62,304 bases of DNA. It comes from Betaproteobacteria bacterium (GTDB lineage: Bacteria; Pseudomonadota; Gammaproteobacteria; Burkholderiales; Casimicrobiaceae). Both the position numbers and the translations under genes were made by a program. Shown here piece after piece: positions 8,585 to 19,867 of this stretch. The notes below the pieces were generated by a model. The model saw only the letters and a list, made by a program, of their open reading frames with translations. It was not told the origin of the DNA and did no database searches. The stretch is taken from NCBI GenBank assembly GCA_016192065.1, contig JACPUX010000016.1, positions 1 through 62,304 of the forward strand, given 5' to 3'. Position 1 is the first letter of the stretch. Every line of letters begins with the position of its first letter.

Positions 8585-9466
8585 TCAGCGCGGCATTTCT
8601 GCAATCGCCAAATCGATGAAAGCGCGCACCTTGGGCGTGAGGTAGCGGGCACTGGCAAAGACCGCATGCACCGGCACCACGGGAAGTGACCAAGATCGCA
8701 GCAGCGGGCGCAACTGTCCGGCGGCGACGCTTGGCGAAGCCACGACCAGCGGCAGCTGCGCGATGCCCAGACCCGCGACCGCCGCATCGCGTACGGCGAA
8801 AACGTTGTTGGCCTTGAGCCGCGGCTGCAGAGCGACGCGCTCCTGGCGCCCGCCCTTGCTCAGGGTCCATTCGGTACGATGACTGCCGCTAGCAAAAGCA
8901 AGCGCCGGATGGCTGGCCAAATCTGGCGGCGTTCGGGGTTGCCCGTGGCGTTCGAGGTAGGCGGGGGAAGCGAACACACCATAGGAAAGATCGCCCAGCT
9001 TCCGCGCCGCGAGGGATGAATCGGCTAGCGGCCCGACCCGCAACGCCAGGTCGAAGCCTTCGTGCACGATATCGACCAGGCGCGAAGTGAAATCCGCGTC
9101 GATGCGCACCTCGGGGTAGCGCCGGAGATAGGCATCGATCCAGCCGCTCACCGCGATCATGCCGAACTCTACCCCGCAGGTGAGCTTGAGCGTGCCCCGA
9201 GGCTCGCCTTGCGCTTTTTGCACCATGCGTTGCGCGTCGTCCACGCTCGTGAGGATGCCCACCGCGCGCTCATAGAATTCGCGCCCGATCTCGGTGAGTG
9301 AGAGGGCGCGGGTGGTGCGCTCCAGCAAGCGCACGCCCAGTTCGCGCTCCAAGTGGGTGACCACCCGTGAAAGATGCGCCTTCTGCGAATTCAAGGCCTC
9401 GGCGGCGCGCGTGAAGCTGCCGGTTTGCACCACTTTGACGAAGGCCTGGAGTGAGAAGATGTCCAT
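8585..9466 (-). CDS. LysR-family transcriptional regulator
   Basis: A 293-residue regulator. The N-terminal winged helix (residues 1-60, MDIFSLQAFVKVVQTGSFT then LERELGVRLLERTTR) is followed by a periplasmic-binding-protein-like effector domain. It is divergent from the DJ-1/PfpI-NmrA pair at 9570-11210, so it may control those two genes. A short inverted repeat TTGTT-N9-AACAA overlaps its own start. The effector cannot be inferred; the family branch resembles regulators of redox or quinone stress genes. Confidence 0.9.
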   Translation of the reverse strand: MDIFSLQAFVKVVQTGSFTRAAEALNSQKAHLSRVVTHLERELGVRLLERTTRALSLTEIGREFYERAVGILTSVDDAQRMVQKAQGEPRGTLKLTCGVEFGMIAVSGWIDAYLRRYPEVRIDADFTSRLVDIVHEGFDLALRVGPLADSSLAARKLGDLSYGVFASPAYLERHGQPRTPPDLASHPALAFASGSHRTEWTLSKGGRQERVALQPRLKANNVFAVRDAAVAGLGIAQLPLVVASPSVAAGQLRPLLRSWSLPVVPVHAVFASARYLTPKVRAFIDLAIAEMPR

Positions 9467-9484
9467 TGTTGCTCATCCTAACAA
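9466..9484. promoter_or_regulatory. Candidate LysR operator
   Basis: TTGTT-N9-AACAA is an inverted repeat containing the T-N11-A core expected for LysR-type regulators. It lies in the divergent region and overlaps the regulator's start codon. It was found by eye only. Confidence 0.3.
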
Positions 9485-9569
9485 CAGTGCATAGCTTTCG
9501 GCCGTATTTATTCCAGCGCATATGGCGCCCAGAATTCGTGGCATCGTCACTGCACACTCGGAGATCGGC

Positions 9570-10340
9570 ATGAGCCTGAAAGACCCCAACGTCCGCAACC
9601 CGCAAACCAGAAAGCGTGTCGCCCTGGTGATTGCCAATCCGGCCGCCTCCACCACCACGGGCTGGCCGGTAGGTTTTTGGTGGAGCGAGCTGACCCACCC
9701 CTACTACGTATTCAGCGACGCGGGGTACGAGATCGAGATCTTCAGCCCTCTGGGCGGAAAGTGTCAGGCCGACGGCATGAGCGACCCCAATGACGCGAGC
9801 GGCTACAGCAAAACCGATCTCATCAGTCAGGGCTTCATCCACACTCCCGAGCTTAGAGCGCTGGTCGATGGCACGCGTAAGGTGGCCGACATCGAGCTCG
9901 CCGTGTTCGACGCGATCATGGTCGCCGGCGGGCAGGCGCCGATGTTCACCTTCGAGCAAGCCACCGATTTGCACCAGAAATTCGCCGCTTTCTACGAGGC
10001 CGGCAAAGTGGCGGCCGCGCTGTGCCATGGCGTGGCCGTCCTCGCCTACGCCAAAGGCCGCGACGGCGAATACCTTGTCAAAGGCAAAACGGTCACCGGC
10101 TTTGCCAACGTCGAAGAGGATTTCGCCGACCAGGCGGTCTGGTCCTACGGCCTCCTGCCTCGCGATCGCCACCTAATGCCTTGGCGCATCGAAGATCGCA
10201 TGAAGGAGATCGGCGCCAATTACGTGCAGGCCGGTCTGTGGCGTAGTTTCGCCGTTCGCGATGGGAACCTCATCACCGGCCAGCAAAACTTTCCCGGCGA
10301 GGAAACCGCTCGCCTCGTCATCGAAGCCTTGGGTCGCTGA
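9570..10340 (+). CDS. DJ-1/PfpI-family protein
   Basis: A 256-residue protein of the ThiJ/PfpI (Hsp31-like) superfamily. The nucleophile elbow is ALCHGV (cysteine followed by His) and the upstream acid is in the MVAGGQAP region. Large members act as glyoxalase III, deglycase-like or chaperone proteins under carbonyl stress. I chose the ATG at 9570 because GGAG lies 7 bases upstream; the ATG at 9522 has no ribosome site. It is 12 bases upstream of the NmrA-like gene and divergent from the LysR regulator. Confidence 0.85.
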   Translation: MSLKDPNVRNPQTRKRVALVIANPAASTTTGWPVGFWWSELTHPYYVFSDAGYEIEIFSPLGGKCQADGMSDPNDASGYSKTDLISQGFIHTPELRALVDGTRKVADIELAVFDAIMVAGGQAPMFTFEQATDLHQKFAAFYEAGKVAAALCHGVAVLAYAKGRDGEYLVKGKTVTGFANVEEDFADQAVWSYGLLPRDRHLMPWRIEDRMKEIGANYVQAGLWRSFAVRDGNLITGQQNFPGEETARLVIEALGR

Positions 10341-10352
10341 GGAGCAAACACC

Positions 10353-11210
10353 ATGAGCACTCGCATTCTCGTCGCCGGCGCAACCGGCAACATCGGGCAA
10401 GCACTTACCGCTGAACTGATGCGCAACTCAGCAGGTCTGGAAGTGATCGCAGCATCTCCCAAAGGCCAAAGTGTGGCCGGCGCCACGGCGCGCAGCCTCG
10501 ATTGGCTGAACCCCGCCTCTGCCGGCCAGGCGTTGCAGGGCGTCGATCGCCTATTCTTGCTCACCCCGCCGCATCCCGAGATGGAAGCCATGACCGCGAA
10601 CGCTGTCGCCGCTGCGCGCGAAGCTCGAGTCGGGCACATCGTTCGTGTCGGTGGCGCCGGAGCCGATGCCGATTCCGACGTGGCCATCGCGCGTTTGCAA
10701 GGCCGCTGCGACTTGCTCGTTATGCGCTCGGGCATTCCTTATACCTTGCTGCAGCCGAAGAACTTCATGCAGAACTTCGCCACCTTTCTGCGCGACATGC
10801 TGCGTTCGGGCATGGTGTATTCCTCGCAAGGCGAAGGTCGCGTGCCGTTCGTCGACACCCGCGATGTTGCCGCCGCGGCCGCTGCCGTGCTGCGCGCGCC
10901 GCAAGAGCACGCGGGCCAGCGCTATATTCTCACCGGCCCCGAGGCACTGACCAACGCCGAAGCGCTCGCCCTCATCGGCAAGGAAATCGGCCGCGAAATC
11001 GCGCTCGTGCCCATCACCGAGGAACAGGCCGTCGCCGCGATGCGGGCGGGTGGCATGCCGGAATCGCTGGTACAGGCGATGTCGAGCCTGAATCGAGTCA
11101 TCGCCGCGGGGTGGGTGGCCGAGGTTTCGCCGGATTTGCCGCGTCTGCTGGGGCGACCGGCGACGCCATTGGCGGTTTTCGCGCACGACTACCGCGGGGA
11201 GTGGATTTAG
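10353..11210 (+). CDS. NmrA-like NAD(P)-binding reductase
   Basis: A 285-residue atypical short-chain dehydrogenase. The dinucleotide motif is VAGATGNIG (residues 7-15), followed by the LQPKNFMQN and PFVDTRDVA motifs common in NmrA/QorB-type NAD(P)H-dependent quinone reductases. It lacks the Tyr-x3-Lys active site of classical SDRs. It is coupled to the DJ-1/PfpI gene and likely co-regulated by the LysR protein. The substrate is unknown; quinone or azo reduction is the usual guess. Confidence 0.82.
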   Translation: MSTRILVAGATGNIGQALTAELMRNSAGLEVIAASPKGQSVAGATARSLDWLNPASAGQALQGVDRLFLLTPPHPEMEAMTANAVAAAREARVGHIVRVGGAGADADSDVAIARLQGRCDLLVMRSGIPYTLLQPKNFMQNFATFLRDMLRSGMVYSSQGEGRVPFVDTRDVAAAAAAVLRAPQEHAGQRYILTGPEALTNAEALALIGKEIGREIALVPITEEQAVAAMRAGGMPESLVQAMSSLNRVIAAGWVAEVSPDLPRLLGRPATPLAVFAHDYRGEWI

Positions 11211-11277
11211 ACGCCGTCCACGATCTCCCGCCATTGGCTATGCGCCCAGCAGGGCGAGGTGAACGCCTGATCCGTGC

Positions 11278-12033
11278 TCAGGGCGTCCAGTCGTAGGCCA
11301 GCGTATTCCAATCGAGCGCGGCGATCTGGCGTTGGGTTTCTTCATCGGGATTGCCGAAACCCTCCTGGAACCAGATCACCACCAGCGAAGAAAAGCACTC
11401 CTGGGCATCGCTCGCAAATTGGCCGCTGTAGAAGAGCGCGATGCTCGCCACCCGAGGCAGGGTCACCGGCCGAAAATTCTGGGCATTGGGATCCTTACGC
11501 CAAGGCGTATGCAAGATGCTGTACTCCAGCAGCACCGGCTCCACGAGCACCGGTTCGCTTCCCACCCAGGAATACTGTTTCTTGGCGTTTGCGATGGCTT
11601 CATTGATCGCTTGGGCCGGGGGAAGCACGAAACCCATCAGGTGTCCGCGATAGATGTAGTACTGGTGCAAGGCTTCCAAAAAAACTTCCCTGCCATCGGC
11701 ACGCGGCAAACCCCACCGCGGATGCGTCTTGGGGTGCTGCGGCGCGGGCTCGATGGGGCGCCTGGGTAAGTGGTCCCATTCGAATTCCATGAATTCCGGC
11801 ATCGCGGGTCTCCATTGTTGAATCGCCAAAGTGGGATTATGCGCTTGGCCGAGCTCAAACGATTGGCCCGCGTCCTCCGGCAAGACGCCGATGGATTGCC
11901 CCGAAGGCAAAAGAGCGCCAGAGCTTGAGTCCTTCGGGGCCATCGCGTTCACGGGCGCGCAACCCGCGGCGAACACCCCTACGCTCCCGCCGCCCGATAG
12001 CCATCGTCCATCGTCGTCATTGGAACAATTCAA
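11278..12033 (-). CDS. Conserved hypothetical protein, possible lipoprotein
   Basis: I do not recognise the family. The 251-residue frame starts MNCSNDDDGRWLSGGG and has VFAAGC at residues 20-25, which looks like a lipobox, but the preceding hydrophobic segment is weak. The body is rich in Trp, Pro and acidic residues (WDHLPRRPIEPAPQHP) and ends with WNTLAYDWTP. Codon use is typical of its neighbours and the frame is intact, so I believe it is a real gene. It lies between the NmrA-like gene and katG, convergent with the former and divergent from the latter. Confidence 0.55.
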   Translation of the reverse strand: MNCSNDDDGRWLSGGGSVGVFAAGCAPVNAMAPKDSSSGALLPSGQSIGVLPEDAGQSFELGQAHNPTLAIQQWRPAMPEFMEFEWDHLPRRPIEPAPQHPKTHPRWGLPRADGREVFLEALHQYYIYRGHLMGFVLPPAQAINEAIANAKKQYSWVGSEPVLVEPVLLEYSILHTPWRKDPNAQNFRPVTLPRVASIALFYSGQFASDAQECFSSLVVIWFQEGFGNPDEETQRQIAALDWNTLAYDWTP

Positions 12034-12098
12034 TGGTCAGTGAGCGACATCGTTGCTAGGATTCTCATCACACACCCGATCGACTCGTAGAGGAGTAG

Positions 12099-14300
<2,202 letters not shown>

Positions 14301-14360
14301 GCGGGGCGGGTTTGGCGAGGCGCGCCGACTGGGCGCACCTCGCCAGCGAGAAACAAGGCA

Positions 14361-14379
14361 GGGCCGCTGGTTGCGGCCC
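14361..14379. terminator. Possible bidirectional terminator between katG and the M16 peptidase
   Basis: GGGCCGC-TGGTT-GCGGCCC is a perfect 7-bp GC stem between the two convergent genes. There is no strong T-run on either side. Confidence 0.35.
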
Positions 14380-14387
14380 CTGGGCCT

Positions 14388-17135
14388 CTATTTCGCGTTC
14401 TTCGCTTTCGAAAAATCGCCCGCGACGACGGAAACAGTCTTGTTCCAATCGAGATACTTGCGCAGCGCGGCATTCACTTGCGCAAGAGCGAGCGCCCGGA
14501 GCTTGTCTTCGAAGGCCTGCTCGAAGGCCATGCGCCGGCCGAGTTCTTCGTTGCTGGCGAGTTTGCTCACCAAGGTCGGGTCTTGCGCGCGTGCCAGCTT
14601 GCGCGCCTGAAGCACCGCGTTCTTGCCCTTGGCGATTTCTTCCTCGGTGAAACCCTCGCGGCCGGCGCGCTCGAATTCTTCGCTGAAGGCCTTTTGCAGC
14701 CGCTCGCGGTTCTCGGGTGCGAAGATGGCATATTGCACCCACTGCGCGCTCGGTTCGTGAGGGCTGGCGTTCAGAGCGCTGCCCACGCCATAGCTCAAAC
14801 CTTCCTTCTCGCGAATGCGCGCCCACAGCCGCGATGCCGGCCCGGTCCCAATTATATAGTTGGCGAGGTAAAGAGCCGGGAAATCGGCATCGGTGTCTTG
14901 CATGGGCAAGCGCAAGACGCCGTAATACATCGCGTTGGCTTTGTCCGGCGTTTCCAGCCGCTGCTGCTGCGGCGCGACGGCATAAACCGGGCGCGGCACG
15001 CGCTGGTATGCGGCGGGACTGTTCCACTTGCCCAGCAGTTCTTCGAGCAGGACCTTGACTGCCGAGACGTCGAAATCGCCCACCAGCGCTGCTTCGCCGA
15101 AGCTGGCGCCATAAAAACCGGCGTGAAAGGCTTTGACTGCATCGACTCGCAGTGCTTTCCAATCGGCGATTTCTTCGTCGAAATCGCGCACGTAGCGCGG
15201 GTCGCCTTTGCGGTAGGGGTTTCCAGTGCGGCGCACCTGGTTGACCGCCAGACCCTGCGGCTCCTTGCGCTGGCTCTCCGCGGCGGTGATTTGCTCCTGC
15301 TGCAACTGAGCGAACTCGCCCTCCGGGAAGGTGGGTTCGCGCAGCGTTTTGACCAGCAGGCGCAGCGCCGCCTCCAAGTTCTGGCGCGGCACCTCCAGGC
15401 TGGCGGTGGCCCCGGTGGCGTCGCCGCTGTACCGGGGTCGCGCCTTCAATTGATCGAAAGTTTCGCTGATCTGGGCGCGGGTCATGCCGGGCACACCGCG
15501 GCGCAGAAGTTCTGCCGCGGCCTCGCCGGCAAGGTCGCGACCCTGCAGGTTTTGTTCATTGCCAAAGCGTAGGCGCAACTGCACGTTGACGATTTCGCCT
15601 CGGGTTTTCTTGGGCAGGAGCGCCAATTTCATGCCGTTGGCGAGTTTCGCGTGCTCGGTGCGCGCGTCGATGTTGGCAGGCGACGGATCGAAGGCCTCGC
15701 CTTGGGCCACTGGTGCGTCGCCTTTGTATTCGGCGACAAGAGGCGTGACATCGAGCTTCGCCGGGACCGGTGCGCGCTTAGGCTTATCCGTGGGAATGAA
15801 CAGCGCCACGGTGCGGTTGTCGGGTACGAGATAGCTGTCTCCGACGCGCTGCACGTCTTCGCGTTTTACCGCCCGAATCTGGTCGCGACCGAGGAAGAGC
15901 AAGCGCCAATCGCCAATGGCGATCGCCGTGGTGAGCGCCACGCCGACCTTCTCCGGATCGAGCAGGGTGAGCTCGATGTCCTTGAGCAGTTTCTGCTGCG
16001 CGCGCTTCACTTCGGCTTCGGTGATCGGCTCTTGCGCGAGGCTGTCGAGCACTTTGACCATGGCGGTGCGCGCCGCATCGAGCGACGCGCTGTTGGGGAG
16101 CTGGGCGCCAAAGGTGAGGATGCCCGGCTCCCGCGTCTGAAAGGGAAAGGCAAACACCGCGGCGGCAAGTTTGTGTTCCACCAGCGCCTTGTGCAGGCGG
16201 CCACTGGGCGTATCACCGAGAACCTGGGCAAGTACCTTGAGCGCCGCGAAGTCCGCGCCCGCCGCAGGCGGCGTATGGTACATCGCGAGCACGATCTGCG
16301 TGTCGCCCACGCGGCGCACAGTGACCGTGGTTTCTCCGTCCTGCGCGGCATCGAGGGTATAGTGGTGATCCAGCTTGCGCTCGGGTCGCGCGATGGCGCC
16401 AAAGGTCTCGTTGATGAGTCTTAGGGTTTTGGCTTCGTTGAATTTGCCAGTCACTACCAGCACCGCGTTGTCCGGCTGATAGTACTTGCGGTAGAACCCT
16501 TGCAAACGTTCGATGGACACGTTCTCCACATCGGCACGAGCGCCGATGGTGTCCTTGCCGTAGTTGTGCCAGCGATAGGCGGCGGCCAGCGCTTTGCCGT
16601 AGAGCGAGCGGAAGGGGTCGTTCTCACCCATTTCCATTTCGTTTCTGACCACGGTCATTTCACTGTCGAGGTCTTTTTTGGCGATGAAGGAGTTGATCAT
16701 GGCGTCAGCCGACCAGCGCAAATACCAGTCGAGATCGGCTTCGTTGGCGGCGAAGCTCGCAAAGTAGTTGGTGCGATCCACCCAGGTGGTGCCGTTCATG
16801 CGCATGCCGCGCTTTTGCATTTCGGCGAATGCCATCGGGTGGGTCGGCGTGCCCTTGAAAATGAGATGCTCCAGCAAGTGCGCCATGCCCGTTTCGCCGT
16901 AGTTCTCGTGCTTGGAGCCGACGAGATAGGTGGTGTTCACCGTGACCGTGGGCTTCGACGCGTCGGGAGCGAGGAGCACCCGGAGCCCGTTCTTGAGCTG
17001 GTATTCAGTGATGCCTTCGACGCTGGTGGCGAGCTTGGTCCCTGCCGGCAACTGCCCCGCCTCCAGCGCGGCGCGCGCCGGTGCCAATGCCGCAAAGAAC
17101 AGGGCCAATCCCAGTAGAATGCCGAGTCGTTTCAT
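14388..17135 (-). CDS. M16-family zinc metallopeptidase (pitrilysin type), exported
   Basis: A 915-residue protein with two tandem M16 modules. The inverted zinc motif HLLEH is at residues 86-90 of the N-terminal half. A Sec signal peptide (residues 1-22, MKRLGILLGLALFFAALAPA then RA) places it in the periplasm. The C-terminal module lacks the motif, as in the clamshell architecture of these peptidases. Periplasmic M16 proteins degrade small peptides. It is convergent with katG and not obviously part of the pad operon upstream, although on the same strand. Confidence 0.9.
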   Translation of the reverse strand: MKRLGILLGLALFFAALAPARAALEAGQLPAGTKLATSVEGITEYQLKNGLRVLLAPDASKPTVTVNTTYLVGSKHENYGETGMAHLLEHLIFKGTPTHPMAFAEMQKRGMRMNGTTWVDRTNYFASFAANEADLDWYLRWSADAMINSFIAKKDLDSEMTVVRNEMEMGENDPFRSLYGKALAAAYRWHNYGKDTIGARADVENVSIERLQGFYRKYYQPDNAVLVVTGKFNEAKTLRLINETFGAIARPERKLDHHYTLDAAQDGETTVTVRRVGDTQIVLAMYHTPPAAGADFAALKVLAQVLGDTPSGRLHKALVEHKLAAAVFAFPFQTREPGILTFGAQLPNSASLDAARTAMVKVLDSLAQEPITEAEVKRAQQKLLKDIELTLLDPEKVGVALTTAIAIGDWRLLFLGRDQIRAVKREDVQRVGDSYLVPDNRTVALFIPTDKPKRAPVPAKLDVTPLVAEYKGDAPVAQGEAFDPSPANIDARTEHAKLANGMKLALLPKKTRGEIVNVQLRLRFGNEQNLQGRDLAGEAAAELLRRGVPGMTRAQISETFDQLKARPRYSGDATGATASLEVPRQNLEAALRLLVKTLREPTFPEGEFAQLQQEQITAAESQRKEPQGLAVNQVRRTGNPYRKGDPRYVRDFDEEIADWKALRVDAVKAFHAGFYGASFGEAALVGDFDVSAVKVLLEELLGKWNSPAAYQRVPRPVYAVAPQQQRLETPDKANAMYYGVLRLPMQDTDADFPALYLANYIIGTGPASRLWARIREKEGLSYGVGSALNASPHEPSAQWVQYAIFAPENRERLQKAFSEEFERAGREGFTEEEIAKGKNAVLQARKLARAQDPTLVSKLASNEELGRRMAFEQAFEDKLRALALAQVNAALRKYLDWNKTVSVVAGDFSKAKNAK

Positions 17136-17223
17136 GACGCTCCTCTCAGTTGTCGCAATCGGGCGTCGAGATGTTACACCTTCCTGGCCGCGCTGGAATG
17201 TGAATATTCTGCAATTTTGGCGA

Positions 17224-18591
17224 TCAGCCTGGGGCGATAGGCACCCGCGGCAAAGTTACGCCTTTGCGTGCGCTGCCGCCGGCCGCCAGTCCACGGATGA
17301 ACTCCGCGTTCTCATCGAGGCTTCTTTGGATGTGTTCGATCTGCTCTGGTGAGAGGTGCTTGTACTTGCCTTGCGCCTTGAGGTATTCAGCCAGCGGCCG
17401 GGGCCGATCGATGGGGTGGGAGAGGCGCAGGCCTTGGCCGGGTTCGAATTCCCAAAGCATGACGAAGTTGGTTTCCACCGCCTTCCTGGCCACCTCGATA
17501 TTCTGCGCCGCCGGAAAGCGCCAGCCGGTGGTGCAAGGTGAATAGAGGTGCAGGTAAGCGAAGCCCCGTTCCGAGGCCTCCATAGCTTTTTCGAGCTTCT
17601 CGTAGAAGTCTTCCATAAAGGCGGTGGAGGATGTCGCCACATACGCGCAGTTGTGCATCATCATCAGGAGCGGCAGGTTCTTCGCATCTTGGGTCTTGCC
17701 TTTGCCGCGCTCGCCCACGGGCGTGGTGGAAGTCCAGGCGCCGTAAGGCGTGCAGGATGAGCGCTGCATGCCGGTGTTCATGTAGCCTTCGTTGTCGACC
17801 ACGATGAACAGGATCTGCTCGCCGCGCTCGGCCGCCCCCGAGAGTGACTGGAAACCCACATCCGATGCGCCGCCATCACCGGCCAGGGCCAGTGCCGTCA
17901 CTTTGCGCCCCTGGCGCTTGTAGAAGCGCTTCACCCCCGCGAGCATGGAAGCGGTGTTGGTGAGGAGCGGATGAAAGACCGGCACTTTGGTGCCCACCAT
18001 GCCGTTGTAGCCCACCGAGCCCATGCCCGGAATGCAGCCGGGCGGCGTCGCGAGCACGGTCTCGGGGCCAACCCGCCGCAGGGTGTGGCGCATGATGAGT
18101 TCGGTGTTGCAGCCCTGGCAACCGGCGAGCCCGGGCACGAACAAGTCTTCGAGGTCGCCGACCCGTTTGTAGAGTTCGGCGGTGGTGACGTATTTCAGCG
18201 CGCCCTCGCCGCAGGCTTTTACACAGACTGGGTCGCCGCCACAGCTGTCGCACTTCACCACGTGGCCGGCGGCGGGTTCGTAAACGATGCCGCCATAGGC
18301 GCAGCCCACCGTACACAAGAGGCAGTTGACGCACTTGTTGCCATCCCAAGCGATGACCCCGGTGCCATCGTCCTTGGCCAGCGCCGCTGCGGGGCAGTTG
18401 GAGACGCATTTCGGGTCGCCGCACTGCCGGCACATCGCTAACTCATAGCCGCCCCCATCTGCGGGGACGATCTGGATGCGCGAGCGGCTGATCTCGGTGG
18501 TCTGCGTCTTCACCTCCGCGCAGGCGACCATGCAGTCGTTGCAGCCCGTGCACTGCTCCGGCTTGAAGGCAATGGTGTTGAAAGCTTGCAT
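17224..18591 (-). CDS. padI: Phenylglyoxylate dehydrogenase beta subunit with four-cluster ferredoxin domain
   Basis: A 455-residue fusion. Residues 1-130 carry 16 cysteines in four groups (C14/17/20/24, C54/57/62/66, C87/90/93/97, C114/117/123/127), a DmsB-like four-cluster domain. The rest is the thiamine-diphosphate-binding beta domain with AGDGGASDVG and VVDNEGYMNTG. With the other four subunits it decarboxylates phenylglyoxylate and CoA to benzoyl-CoA, CO2 and NADH. I place the start at ATG 18591, two bases after the padH stop, rather than the upstream in-frame 18699. The assignment rests on subunit sizes and gene order; another 2-oxoacid substrate is possible. Confidence 0.75.
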   Translation of the reverse strand: MQAFNTIAFKPEQCTGCNDCMVACAEVKTQTTEISRSRIQIVPADGGGYELAMCRQCGDPKCVSNCPAAALAKDDGTGVIAWDGNKCVNCLLCTVGCAYGGIVYEPAAGHVVKCDSCGGDPVCVKACGEGALKYVTTAELYKRVGDLEDLFVPGLAGCQGCNTELIMRHTLRRVGPETVLATPPGCIPGMGSVGYNGMVGTKVPVFHPLLTNTASMLAGVKRFYKRQGRKVTALALAGDGGASDVGFQSLSGAAERGEQILFIVVDNEGYMNTGMQRSSCTPYGAWTSTTPVGERGKGKTQDAKNLPLLMMMHNCAYVATSSTAFMEDFYEKLEKAMEASERGFAYLHLYSPCTTGWRFPAAQNIEVARKAVETNFVMLWEFEPGQGLRLSHPIDRPRPLAEYLKAQGKYKHLSPEQIEHIQRSLDENAEFIRGLAAGGSARKGVTLPRVPIAPG

Positions 18592-18593
18592 GC

Positions 18594-19850
18594 TTATCTC
18601 CAGGTCCGGGACATCAACACCCGGGCCGTTTCGCGCGGTTGGGCGAAAAACTGCGCTTTCACCGGCGCCAGATCGATGCGGCGCTGGATCAGCTCCCACA
18701 TCACCCCGGAATCGAAAGGCCTATTGATTCCGAAGATGCCCACCAGGCGATTGTTCCGCAGCACAATCTTGAGGTACCTATTGGCAGCGGCATCAACCCG
18801 CTTTTCGATTTCTAAGTCGGTCATGCCCTCACCATCAACCCCGACGGAAAGCGCTTGTTGGCCGAAGAAGGTGTAGGTATTGAGCGGGATTCCGCCTGGG
18901 TAGGGTTTCAGGCCGCTGTCACCCGCCATGGCGAGCCCGGCAATGCGGCCTTGCTCCACGGCATCAGGCAGAATGCCGTTCAAGATCTTCTCGCCGGTGT
19001 AAAAGCTTTTCGCCTGGGCAACGTCGCCGGCGGCCCAGATGTTCTCCACACTGGTCTTCATGGTGTCGTCGACCAGCACACCCCGATCGATGGCAACTCC
19101 GCTGCCGGCGAGAAAATCGACGATGGGCGCGACACCCACCCCCACCAGCAGCGCGTCCGCTTCGATCGCCCCGCCGCTTTGCAGTTTGATGCTGCAGCCC
19201 TTCGCCGTCTTCTCCACGCCGACCACTTTTTCGCCCGTGCGCAGGGTGACGCCTTTGCCGATGAAAGCGCGCTCAATGATGCTCGAGGCTTCGGCGTCAA
19301 AATAGGCCGCCAGCACGTGGGGCAACATTTCGACGATGGTGACTTCAGCACCCGCCTTGGCGAGGTTTTCCGCCGCATGCATGCCGATGAGCCCGGCACC
19401 CAACACCACTGCGCTCTTGATGCTGGCGAGCCTGACTCGCAATTGCACCGCGTCGTCCAGGGTGCGCAGCACGTGGAATGGTACTTCGGTCAAGCCCGGG
19501 ATGGCCGGCACGATCGGCCGCGCACCGCTCGCCACCAGGAGTTTCTGATAAGCAATGCGCTCGCCATCGGCAAGCGTTGCCACTTGCGCTTTGGCGTCGA
19601 TGGCACGCACCGTTTTGCCGGGGCGATAGGCGACCTTCAGCTTTTCGAAATCCGCCTCGCCCTGCAAGGCGACATTGTCCGGCTGGGAGCGGCCGGAGAC
19701 GACATAGGGCAGGACGGTGGGTGAATACGGCAGGCAGGCATCGCGATTGATGAGCGTGAGGCTGCCTTCGCTGTCCGCCATGCGCAGAGTACGGAGGGCG
19801 GAAAGCCCGGCGTGGCTCGCACCGACGATGAGGTATTGAGTCTCTTGCAT
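18594..19850 (-). CDS. padH: Phenylglyoxylate dehydrogenase FAD/NADH subunit
   Basis: A 418-residue pyridine-nucleotide-disulphide-type oxidoreductase with an FAD motif (LIVGASHAGLSALR), an NADH motif (AVVLGAGLIGMHAAENLA) and a WAAGDVAQ motif. It would pass electrons from the iron-sulphur clusters to NAD+. Its position between alpha and beta genes matches the five-subunit phenylglyoxylate dehydrogenase described from Azoarcus/Aromatoleum evansii, which uniquely includes a flavin subunit. I chose the ATG at 19850, with GAGGA 8 bases upstream, over the in-frame TTG at 19871 that overlaps the padG stop. Confidence 0.75.
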   Translation of the reverse strand: MQETQYLIVGASHAGLSALRTLRMADSEGSLTLINRDACLPYSPTVLPYVVSGRSQPDNVALQGEADFEKLKVAYRPGKTVRAIDAKAQVATLADGERIAYQKLLVASGARPIVPAIPGLTEVPFHVLRTLDDAVQLRVRLASIKSAVVLGAGLIGMHAAENLAKAGAEVTIVEMLPHVLAAYFDAEASSIIERAFIGKGVTLRTGEKVVGVEKTAKGCSIKLQSGGAIEADALLVGVGVAPIVDFLAGSGVAIDRGVLVDDTMKTSVENIWAAGDVAQAKSFYTGEKILNGILPDAVEQGRIAGLAMAGDSGLKPYPGGIPLNTYTFFGQQALSVGVDGEGMTDLEIEKRVDAAANRYLKIVLRNNRLVGIFGINRPFDSGVMWELIQRRIDLAPVKAQFFAQPRETARVLMSRTWR

Positions 19851-19867
19851 GAAAGTGTCCTCGCGGC

